64,000 bases of DNA, taken from NCBI RefSeq assembly GCF_052057775.1, contig NZ_CP195121.1, forward strand, positions 2,232,001 to 2,296,000, in the 5' to 3' direction. The DNA comes from Methanococcoides sp052057775. Lineage in GTDB: Archaea; Halobacteriota; Methanosarcinia; Methanosarcinales; Methanosarcinaceae. Within the stretch, counting starts at the first letter, position 1. Every line of letters starts with the position of its first letter. Under the pieces are notes generated by a model. It had not been told where the DNA came from. It made no database searches and worked only from the letters and a program-made list of their open reading frames with translations. Both the position numbers and the translations under genes were made by a program. Below, one piece after another: positions 23,847 through 31,180 of the stretch.

Positions 23847-24581
23847 ATGAAAGGAGAAGGTCACACAGCGTTATTTTCAAACCGGGAAGGCATAATTGCC
23901 ATCGAGGGCCCGGTAAAGCTCCAGATAATGGAGCTATTAAAAGAAAGTTCCAGATCTTTTGATGAGATCGTCAAATATACGGGAAAAGCAAAATCAACCA
24001 TCTCTGTGCACCTGAGTGACCTTAAGCAACAAAACCTCCTCGAAGAACGTATCGACCCCAATGACCGGCGCAAGAAGACCTATGTTATGTGTTCCCAGTA
24101 TGCTGCGTGTTCACAGAAACCCGTGGTCGAGCACTATCATGAAACACTGAACCGATTTGCGACCACTTTCGATACCGAAAGAGATATATTGACAACTTTT
24201 TTCCACGCAGTCCAGAGCGGCTTTGAGGCACAGGGGATAAACCACAGACCGATCATGGAAACTATCGGACAGGATATCGGCATAAGGATCGCCGAAAATT
24301 TCATCTCCGGCTATCTTGAGGAGCTTTTTGAAGAAGTAGCTGATTACTGGGACATTCACAGTCTTGGCAAACTTTCTGTTATATCCTATGACCCCCTGGA
24401 AATTCGTGTCGATGACTGCTTTGTTTGCAAAGGTGCACCTGATGTCGGTCAGAACCTCTGCTCTTTTAGTGAGGGACTGCTTCAGGGTATAATTTACCGG
24501 AAGCTCAACATGCAGTGCAACCTTGTAGAAGTAGAATGTCATGGCAATGGCAATGACCACTGCCTTTTCGTAATGCAATAA
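23847..24581 (+). CDS. msvR: MsvR-type redox-responsive transcriptional regulator
   Basis: A 244-residue regulator: N-terminal ArsR-type winged helix (about 12-80, GPVKLQIMELLKESSRSFDEI, KSTISVHLSDLKQQNLLEE, split here) and C-terminal V4R domain with the signature VECHGNGNDHCLFVM. This is the plan of the methanogen-specific MsvR, which senses oxidation through V4R cysteines and represses its own and oxidative-stress genes. Several Cys (in DDCFVCKGAP, NLCSF and the signature) could form the switch. The operator over its own TATA box supports autoregulation. No adjacent redox target gene is seen. Confidence 0.85.
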   Translation: MKGEGHTALFSNREGIIAIEGPVKLQIMELLKESSRSFDEIVKYTGKAKSTISVHLSDLKQQNLLEERIDPNDRRKKTYVMCSQYAACSQKPVVEHYHETLNRFATTFDTERDILTTFFHAVQSGFEAQGINHRPIMETIGQDIGIRIAENFISGYLEELFEEVADYWDIHSLGKLSVISYDPLEIRVDDCFVCKGAPDVGQNLCSFSEGLLQGIIYRKLNMQCNLVEVECHGNGNDHCLFVMQ

Positions 24582-24582
24582 C

Positions 24583-25272
24583 TCAGTGTGTGCCTCTTAT
24601 CACACCAATGTCCGCCTTTACAAGAGGACCGATCTCCGCAACTATTCCGGGACCATCGGTATCCTCACGGCAGACTATCGCGTTTTCCAGGATACCAAGC
24701 CTTTCAATACCGTAAATATCCCTTCCATGACCCTTTTTCTTGATAGCTGCTTTAAGCTCGGAACGTGTCACAGAGTTCACAATAAGCCTGTCGGTTGTTG
24801 CTTTCTTCCAGCTCCAGAACAGATCGACCTGTTCTCTGGTAAAACTGCCTGAAATAATACCTTCCTGACCATCTATCCTCACGGAGACCGGCAGGTGTGG
24901 GATCAGGCCGAAGCGGGAAGCTATCTGTGAAACACTGCCAACCCCAAGTACATTAAGGGCCTCCGGCAGGAGCTTTACAGCAACACCAATATCAACAATT
25001 ATACCATCATCGCCGATAGAAGAAATAAACCCCTTGTAGATACTTCCATTCTCCACGCTTGTTACAGGAGTGCCATACCTTTCTATAAGGAAATTGGCTG
25101 CGAACTCCTCATCCTCACCGGAGACATCCACCTGAAGCCAACCTTCAGGATTTACAGACAGAGCGAGACCTGCATCGAGGTCTTTCATCTCGTTCTCAAG
25201 CATAAATGCTGCGGAGTTCAAGGCACGCTCAAAGTTAGCATAGAGTTTGATATTCAGAATTGCTGTTTCCAT
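24583..25272 (-). CDS. DUF2110-like archaeal protein
   Basis: A 229-residue protein of an uncharacterised archaeal family (DUF2110, from memory). The middle part GSIYKGFISSIGDDGIIVDIGV looks like an S1/OB-type barrel, which would suggest RNA or nucleotide binding. The C-terminus VAEIGPLVKADIGVIRGTH is also barrel-like. The stop lies one base from the convergent msvR stop. No membrane or signal segments. Upstream on the same strand is an HTH regulator, 24 bases away, probably cotranscribed. Confidence 0.65.
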   Translation of the reverse strand: METAILNIKLYANFERALNSAAFMLENEMKDLDAGLALSVNPEGWLQVDVSGEDEEFAANFLIERYGTPVTSVENGSIYKGFISSIGDDGIIVDIGVAVKLLPEALNVLGVGSVSQIASRFGLIPHLPVSVRIDGQEGIISGSFTREQVDLFWSWKKATTDRLIVNSVTRSELKAAIKKKGHGRDIYGIERLGILENAIVCREDTDGPGIVAEIGPLVKADIGVIRGTH

Positions 25273-25296
25273 GGCTATTCATTGAACAGGAAGCAT

Positions 25297-25875
25297 TTAA
25301 CCGTTTTTGTTCACAAGTGACAGGAAGACTTCCCTGGTTGCATTGAAAGCATCAATAACATCATCGTCCACAGGAATTTCCGAAGAATCGATCATTTCGC
25401 CGATCATCGCAAGTTCACGGCTGAAAGGTCCAAGTCTCCTCTTAGTGGTTGCTTCATCAGCATCAGAAGACACGAGTTCCCTGTAGATGGTCTCTACCTT
25501 TAGGCGAAGCTTTTTTATCTTCTCCATGATCTCAGCAGAAGCAGGGTCAAGCTCTGGTTCACTTACCTCATGGCGACCTTCAAGGTCGTATTCGTCCGGA
25601 AGTTCTCCACCAAGGGAGACGATCAGTTCCTTCAGGAGGGAAACAACATTATAACCTTTCTCAGTCAGTTCGACATACTTAATACGCCCTTCAACACTAA
25701 AAACTACAAGGCCATCTTCTTCCATTCTTGACAGTATCTTTGTCGTATGAGCGAATGTAGAATTGATCTCCTTAGTAATTACAGAGGCATATGTTCTTCC
25801 GTAGAACCAGATAGCAAGTAATGCAAGTGTTGGTTTCTCCTGCAAGAACAGATATTCCGGATTTTCTTTTCCCAC
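25297..25875 (-). CDS. Winged-helix transcriptional regulator
   Basis: A 192-residue protein with an N-terminal winged helix (about 14-85: ALLAIWFYGRTYASVITKEI, FAHTTKILSRMEEDGLVVF and the wing YVELTEKGYNV) and a C-terminal charged helical region that could dimerise. It resembles archaeal MarR/PadR-like regulators; the regulon cannot be read. GTG 25875 is the start, with GAGGAGAT 4 bases upstream. The likely partner is the DUF2110-like gene downstream. Confidence 0.82.
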   Translation of the reverse strand: MGKENPEYLFLQEKPTLALLAIWFYGRTYASVITKEINSTFAHTTKILSRMEEDGLVVFSVEGRIKYVELTEKGYNVVSLLKELIVSLGGELPDEYDLEGRHEVSEPELDPASAEIMEKIKKLRLKVETIYRELVSSDADEATTKRRLGPFSRELAMIGEMIDSSEIPVDDDVIDAFNATREVFLSLVNKNG

Positions 25876-26009
25876 TCTAATCTCCTCTGAATATATATTA
25901 ATAACTGTATATTTTTCTACTAATTCATTGATTATCTAATTTGATATATATTACTTTCTATAGTACACTGATCGTTCGTAATAACATAAGTTAATGTAAG
26001 CCTGAAGGG

Positions 26010-27203
26010 TCACAGCGATCTCAGGACATCGTTTATAGTTTCAAGAACTGCGTCCGTCTTGAAAGACGTGCCACTGAAATGTGTCCTTGAAACACTGGCA
26101 CCTGTGCCTCTGAGCGCTTCGATGAAAGTATCCATAGGTGGTGCCGAAACTCCGATCATCTTACACATCACGTGCTGGTCATAGAAGAAAGGAGTGTCAA
26201 GTTCATCCCTGCATGCTACAATTATCTTCTCTGCCTGATCCTTCTTACCAAGTTCCAGCGATCCCATCTCTGAGAGGACCTCATCACAGAACTTCCCCTC
26301 ATGCAGCTTCCCCAGCCACAGGGGACCTGCTACCTGCATACTGCTTTCACAGGAAGGACATTTGTCATCGATGACAGCAGCAAGACCGTTGAAGAACCTT
26401 CTCTGACCGCATTTTTCGCAGTGGGTAAGGAACCCGAGTTCCCGGAGGGTACTATCAGCCTGTTTTGCACCTTTTTTGACCTGAAGATAACTGCGAACAT
26501 AATGCCTTGTGGCGTGTGAGAGCAAAGGCATCATCCCCTTGTCATGCTTTGCAAGCTCCCTTGCAACCTTACCAAGAAGGATACGCACTCCCATCTCACT
26601 GTGGAACTCATTGTTCAATGGCACAGCTGCATATTTTCGCATCCCGGAGTTTAAATGTGCACCGCAAAGGGGTGCAGTGTCGGTAGCCGTGACCTCAAGA
26701 AGATGTACAACAGATCTTGTTGCAGCATCCAGGTAAGGTGCAGGACTTCCGAAAGGGTCAAGGTCCACAATATTGAAACGTCTCTCGTGCATCAGTACGT
26801 TCGCGTTCTTGCATGTGGCCTCTGTGGTCTCTGAAAGACCTGTAAGTTGAATGTTCTCAAGAATAAGCTCAAAGGCCTCATCACTCCAGTCGTTCAATGT
26901 TACTGAAACACCGACCTCGTTGGCGATACGAAGTCCCCTGATCCCCGATGCGGACATTGTATCAACATAGCTGATATCAGAGATGGCGATATCTTTTTGC
27001 GAGGAAAGTCTTCTTGCATAAGCTAAAGTTGCCGCGACGGAGATGTCGCGGTTCAGCTCCATGTGGGTATTATAGAATACCGGTGCTTCTGATGGCGGAA
27101 ATGATACACCTTCAGGAGGCACCGGAACAAGGACCGTCGTAGTACCTTCGGTGACCTTTGTGCTCTTCATCTGCATACTGCACGCTGTACAGTCCGCCAT
27201 CAT
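26010..27203 (-). CDS. trm1: tRNA (guanine26-N2)-dimethyltransferase
   Basis: A 397-residue Trm1 making m2(2)G26 in tRNA. Features: VTEGTTTVLVPVP near the N-terminus, FYNTHMELNRDISV, SAM-binding SASGIRGLRIANE, catalytic-type NIVDLDPFGSPAPYLDAA, and a Cys4 zinc-type site CEKCGQRRF...CPSCESS. ATG 27203 overlaps the stop of the upstream lipoprotein gene as ATGA, so translation is probably coupled. ATG 27170 would match the shorter family start and cannot be excluded. Confidence 0.93.
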   Translation of the reverse strand: MMADCTACSMQMKSTKVTEGTTTVLVPVPPEGVSFPPSEAPVFYNTHMELNRDISVAATLAYARRLSSQKDIAISDISYVDTMSASGIRGLRIANEVGVSVTLNDWSDEAFELILENIQLTGLSETTEATCKNANVLMHERRFNIVDLDPFGSPAPYLDAATRSVVHLLEVTATDTAPLCGAHLNSGMRKYAAVPLNNEFHSEMGVRILLGKVARELAKHDKGMMPLLSHATRHYVRSYLQVKKGAKQADSTLRELGFLTHCEKCGQRRFFNGLAAVIDDKCPSCESSMQVAGPLWLGKLHEGKFCDEVLSEMGSLELGKKDQAEKIIVACRDELDTPFFYDQHVMCKMIGVSAPPMDTFIEALRGTGASVSRTHFSGTSFKTDAVLETINDVLRSL

Positions 27204-27643
27204 TTAACGATAACGGTATGGTTCATACTGTTCCATGGAGGAACTGTGAAATTATAGGTTCCCGACTCGGTGAAGGTGTAATTGAAGCTCTTTCCATAAG
27301 GGATCCTCTGCTCTTCCCAGAGATCATCCTCACTGATAACCTTAAATATGAAATTGTTTTCCTTATCCGCATTTCTCCAATAGACAGTATCTCCCCTGTT
27401 GATCTCATGAGAATTTGGACTTGCATAATAACTTCTTAGGATTATAAAATAATCCCTAGGCTCGATGACCTCTCCGTTCTCATCAACAGGAACATCATCT
27501 TCTGAAATGTTCTCTTCAGGAACTTCAACAGGTGTTTCATTATCGACAGGAACTTCGTCCCCATTGTCCCCATTGTCCCCAATACATCCTGCCATCAATA
27601 AAGACGATAGCACCAAGATCAATACCAGTATTTTACTCTTCAT
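27200..27643 (-). CDS. Cupredoxin-like lipoprotein
   Basis: A 147-residue exported lipoprotein: signal peptide with lipobox LLMAGC (Cys near residue 20), an acidic Pro/Glu/Asp linker (about 22-62) and a cupredoxin-type beta domain (about 65-147: INRGDTVYWRNADKENNF, ESGTYNFTVPPWNSMNHTVIVK in two pieces). The usual Cys-His-Met copper loop is not present: no Cys occurs after the lipobox, so type 1 copper binding is unlikely. It overlaps trm1 by 4 bases, an unexpected operon partner. Confidence 0.78.
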   Translation of the reverse strand: MKSKILVLILVLSSLLMAGCIGDNGDNGDEVPVDNETPVEVPEENISEDDVPVDENGEVIEPRDYFIILRSYYASPNSHEINRGDTVYWRNADKENNFIFKVISEDDLWEEQRIPYGKSFNYTFTESGTYNFTVPPWNSMNHTVIVK

Positions 27644-27748
27644 GTGAATTCACAATGATATTTGGTTTGCAATATATTATAAAGGTTGCCTGCAAAGTTG
27701 ACAGATACATATTTAAATTACAATTCTAATTAAAACCCCCATTTATTT

Positions 27749-27762
27749 GCGTTGATCTACGC
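27749..27762 (+). promoter_or_regulatory. Inverted repeat near the start of the acyl-CoA ligase operon
   Basis: GCGT-TGATCT-ACGC, a 14-base dyad about 30 bases downstream of a TATA-like ATATTTAAATT (near 27708-27718), at the expected transcription start. It could be the operator for the XRE-type regulator that begins 16 bases later. Confidence 0.4.
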
Positions 27763-27778
27763 GAAAGAGGTGAATGAA

Positions 27779-28357
27779 TTGACAGAAAAAAACAGCGTTG
27801 GAGAGAAAATACGCCAGTTCCGTGAAACAAAGGAAATGTCCGTGGAAGAGCTGGCAAAAGAAAGTCAGAGCAGTGTGGAACTTATAGAGAAACTTGAAGC
27901 AGGTGAACTAATTCCATCATTGACACCTCTTTTGAAGATCGCACGTGCACTGGGAGTACGCCTGGGCACATTCCTTGATGATATGCCACAGACCGGACCT
28001 GTTGTCGTCAGGAACGGGGCTTCTGGAAATGTGGTTCGCTTTTCAGGTAAGTCCCGGGACCCTGAAGAGAGCGCACTTGAGTTCCACTCCCTTGCAGCAG
28101 ACAAACAGGACAGGAACATGGAGCCATTCATAATCGATGTCCATCCTTTCAAGCATGAAGAGGAGCATGAGCTTTCATCCCATGAAGGAGAAGAGTTCAT
28201 CTATGTTCTTGACGGAAGCATTGAAGTGACATATGGAAAAGAGAACTACGAACTGGCTGCAGGGGACAGTATATATTATGACTCCGTTGTGCCACACGAT
28301 GTCCATGCAACAGGATCAGAAGCAAGGATACTTGCAGTAGTCTATACACCTTTCTAA
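27779..28357 (+). CDS. XRE-family regulator with cupin sensor domain
   Basis: A 192-residue regulator: N-terminal helix-turn-helix (about 8-62, VGEKIRQFRETKEMSVEELA, ESQSSVELIEKLEAGELIPS) and C-terminal cupin (about 110-190, HELSSHEGEEFIYVLDGSIEV, AAGDSIYYDSVVPHDVHA) whose His/Glu residues can bind metal. Start at TTG 27779, with GAGGTGA 6 bases before it; the nearby ATG reads ATG AAT TGA and is out of frame. It leads an operon with a thioesterase and an acyl-CoA ligase and probably senses a related acid or its CoA ester. Confidence 0.88.
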   Translation: MTEKNSVGEKIRQFRETKEMSVEELAKESQSSVELIEKLEAGELIPSLTPLLKIARALGVRLGTFLDDMPQTGPVVVRNGASGNVVRFSGKSRDPEESALEFHSLAADKQDRNMEPFIIDVHPFKHEEEHELSSHEGEEFIYVLDGSIEVTYGKENYELAAGDSIYYDSVVPHDVHATGSEARILAVVYTPF

Positions 28358-28367
28358 GTGATGAGAA

Positions 28368-28769
28368 ATGTTCGTTACAACTGTGACACCAAGATTTGGC
28401 GATATCGATGGCCTTGGCCACGTAAATAACACCGTCCTCCCTCAATGGTTCGAACTTGCAAGGAACCCTGTATTCAGGATGTTCCAACCTGATCTCGACC
28501 TATCCCATGAAAAATGGAACCTGATAATGGCAAGGATAGATTTCGACTTCCTTGGAGAGATGTTCTTCGACGGGGATGTTGAAATAAGGACCTATGTCCA
28601 GAGGATCGGGAACAGTTCCTTCACATTATTACATGAGGCCTGGCAGAAAGGAGAACTAAAGACAAAAGGAACTGCTGTAATAGTACATTATGATTTCATA
28701 AACAGGAAGTCAGTACCTTTACCGGATGATATCCGGGAGGCATTAAGTGAACACCTCGTTGCAGATTGA
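28368..28769 (+). CDS. Acyl-CoA thioesterase, 4-hydroxybenzoyl-CoA thioesterase family
   Basis: A 133-residue hotdog-fold thioesterase. The N-terminal motif TPRFGDIDGLGHVNNTVLPQWFE contains the family Asp (D in GDIDGLGHVNN) that acts in thioester hydrolysis. It begins 10 bases after the regulator and 35 bases before the acyl-CoA ligase, so the enzyme probably removes CoA from the product of its neighbour or recycles stalled thioesters. Confidence 0.9.
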   Translation: MFVTTVTPRFGDIDGLGHVNNTVLPQWFELARNPVFRMFQPDLDLSHEKWNLIMARIDFDFLGEMFFDGDVEIRTYVQRIGNSSFTLLHEAWQKGELKTKGTAVIVHYDFINRKSVPLPDDIREALSEHLVAD

Positions 28770-28804
28770 TAAGAACGAACGAAAAATAAAAAGGACCTGA
28801 TATC

Positions 28805-30448
28805 ATGCTATTTACTGAATCAACCATTGGCGAGTTCTTTGAGGAACAGGTTAGAAAGGACCCTGAAAGGGACTTCATGGTCTATCCTGACCGGAACCTG
28901 CGATTTTCATACAGGGAATTCAACGAGAGGGTCGACAACCTTGCAAAAGGACTGATGTCCATAGGTATCACAAAAGGTGACCATGTCGGTATATGGGCAC
29001 GCAATGTCCCTGACTGGCTGACCTTCCTTTTCGCAACTGCAAAGATCGGTGCGGTATTAGTAACAGTGAACACCGCATACAAAAGCCATGAACTTGCATA
29101 TGTAATGAAACAGTCTGACATGAAGGCTCTCGCCATTGTCGACCACTTCAGGGATGTTGATTACGTCGAAACCGTCTACGATCTGGTCCCTGAACTTAAG
29201 ACCTGCAAAAGAGGAAACCTCAAGAGCGAGGAATATCCTTACCTCGAAAGTGTCATTTATATAGGGCAGGAAAAGCACAGGGGAATGTACAACACTGCTG
29301 AACTTCTTCTTCTCGGAAAGCACACTGACAGGGATGAGCTTGACCGTATAAAGAAGACACTAAGCTGTGAGGATGTCATCAACATGCAGTACACTTCAGG
29401 AACCACTGGTTTCCCGAAAGGTGTCATGCTTACACACAGGAACATCCTCAACAATGGATACTACATTGGTGAAAGGCAGAAATTCACTAAGGAAGAAAGG
29501 CTTTGCATGCCGGTTCCACTTTTCCATTGTTTCGGTATAGTCCTTGCTGTTCTCGCAACTCTCACACATGGCGGAACCCTTGTGATGATCGAACTGTTCG
29601 ATCCGCTTCTTGTACTTGCCGCTGTCCAGAAGGAAAAATGTACTGCACTTTACGGCGTCCCGACAATGTTCATCGCAGAGTTCTCACACCCAATGTTTGA
29701 CATGTTCGACATGTCCTCACTGAGAACCGGCATTATGGCAGGTTCACCATGTCCAACAGAAGCCATGAAGAAGGTCATTGAGGACATGAACTGTAAGGAG
29801 ATCACTATTGCATACGGCCTTACAGAAGCATCACCTGTGTTCACACAGACAAGCACCGATGATACCATTGAACGCCGTGTGAGCACCGTAGGTACTGCAA
29901 TGGAGCATATTGAGGTAAAGATCGTAGACCCTGAGACCGGCGAGACCGTCGGACCGAACGTACAGGGTGAGATATGCTGCCGTGGCTACAACGTCATGAA
30001 AGGATACTACAAGATGCCGGAGATGACCGAAAAAGCCATTGACAAGGACGGATGGCTGCACAGCGGTGATCTTGCAGCAGTTGACGAGGATGGCTATTAC
30101 CGTATCACAGGCAGGATAAAGGACATGATCATCCGCGGTGGAGAGAATATCTACCCAAGGGAGATCGAGGAGTTCCTCTACACCATTGATGGCATAAAGG
30201 ACGCACAGGTTATTGGCATCCCTGATGAGAAATACGGAGAGATCGTAGGTGCATTCGTTATGCTTGAAGATGGTGCAAAGCTCACACCGGAAGATATCCG
30301 TGATTACAGCCTGACAAAGATTGCACGCTACAAGGTTCCTAAACATATTTTCATCGTTGAGGAATATCCAATGACAGCCAGCGGAAAAATTCAGAAGTTC
30401 AAACTACGTGACATGGCAGTGGAGCTTCTGGAGAACAAAGACAACTGA
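28805..30448 (+). CDS. AMP-forming acyl-CoA synthetase
   Basis: A 547-residue member of the ANL superfamily. P-loop-like motif MQYTSGTTGFPKGVMLTH (about 197-214), A5 motif YGLTEASPV, A7 SGDLAAVDEDGYYRITGR with the ATP-contacting Asp, and A10 with the catalytic Lys in TASGKIQKFKLRD. It activates a carboxylic acid with ATP and CoA; sequence suggests a medium- to long-chain or branched fatty acid, but specificity cannot be read. The operon with a regulator and thioesterase suggests acid salvage or membrane lipid turnover. Confidence 0.93.
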   Translation: MLFTESTIGEFFEEQVRKDPERDFMVYPDRNLRFSYREFNERVDNLAKGLMSIGITKGDHVGIWARNVPDWLTFLFATAKIGAVLVTVNTAYKSHELAYVMKQSDMKALAIVDHFRDVDYVETVYDLVPELKTCKRGNLKSEEYPYLESVIYIGQEKHRGMYNTAELLLLGKHTDRDELDRIKKTLSCEDVINMQYTSGTTGFPKGVMLTHRNILNNGYYIGERQKFTKEERLCMPVPLFHCFGIVLAVLATLTHGGTLVMIELFDPLLVLAAVQKEKCTALYGVPTMFIAEFSHPMFDMFDMSSLRTGIMAGSPCPTEAMKKVIEDMNCKEITIAYGLTEASPVFTQTSTDDTIERRVSTVGTAMEHIEVKIVDPETGETVGPNVQGEICCRGYNVMKGYYKMPEMTEKAIDKDGWLHSGDLAAVDEDGYYRITGRIKDMIIRGGENIYPREIEEFLYTIDGIKDAQVIGIPDEKYGEIVGAFVMLEDGAKLTPEDIRDYSLTKIARYKVPKHIFIVEEYPMTASGKIQKFKLRDMAVELLENKDN

Positions 30449-30464
30449 TCCAAAAAAATACCAA

Positions 30465-30499
30465 AAGGGTCTTCATAGGCCCTTAATATTCTATTTTTA
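30465..30499 (+). terminator. Terminator of the acyl-CoA ligase operon
   Basis: AAGGGTC-TTCATA-GGCCCTT stem with one T-G pair, followed within 10 bases by CTATTTTTAT. Confidence 0.65.
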
Positions 30500-30561
30500 T
30501 AACTGTATATAGTTACTATCAGTCTGATATCTATAATTCAAACTAATATTTACTTGAAATC

Positions 30562-30954
30562 TCATTCATACAATGAGATATCGTACTTCAGCTTCGTGAT
30601 CTTAGCAGCACATTTAGCTCCGTCTTTAACGAGATTTTCAATATGGCCTTTAAGTACAGAAGGATGCGAAACACCGGCAAGACCCAGTGTTACTGTACCT
30701 CCGCAAAGGAAAACGAATGTAGGGGTTCCTTCAACTCCATACCTTTCGGAAGTCCAGGAATTCTGCTCTGCATCGATCCTGACAAACTTACAGGAACTTC
30801 CAAACTCTTCGGCATACTCCCTGAAATATGGTTCAATAGCTTTGCAATGCGGACATGTTGTAAGATAGAACATTGCCACTACCGGAAGTGGTTCCTTTTC
30901 GACCAACTTTTCCCAGTTGTCATCAGTTGCTTCATTGATAAGTTCGTCCTGCAT
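30562..30954 (-). CDS. Thioredoxin-family protein
   Basis: A 130-residue thioredoxin fold protein with active site TTCPHCKAI (Cys34, Cys37) and the cis-proline EGTPTFVF. CPHC is more oxidising than the CGPC of classical thioredoxin and resembles DsbA-type sites, but there is no signal peptide, so it works in the cytoplasm. It is longer than Methanosarcina Trx by a C-terminal basic extension. Monocistronic, converging with the acyl-CoA ligase operon. Confidence 0.9.
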   Translation of the reverse strand: MQDELINEATDDNWEKLVEKEPLPVVAMFYLTTCPHCKAIEPYFREYAEEFGSSCKFVRIDAEQNSWTSERYGVEGTPTFVFLCGGTVTLGLAGVSHPSVLKGHIENLVKDGAKCAAKITKLKYDISLYE

Positions 30955-31180
30955 AATATCCCCAAGTAATTAATGAAAGTGATGAAATAAATAATTCATG
31001 TTCAAAAAAAGATTTCTGGCTTATTCTTTCGAACCTGCCATGGTCAAAACTATTCTTTTACAGTCCAATCCTGTTCTATCAATTCCCATTATTTAGTCCA
31101 GTCCATTCCAATACATTCTATCAGGAGCAAATAATTCAAAAAACTGATGAGAAATATATTATTCCTCATCAGTATGACGA

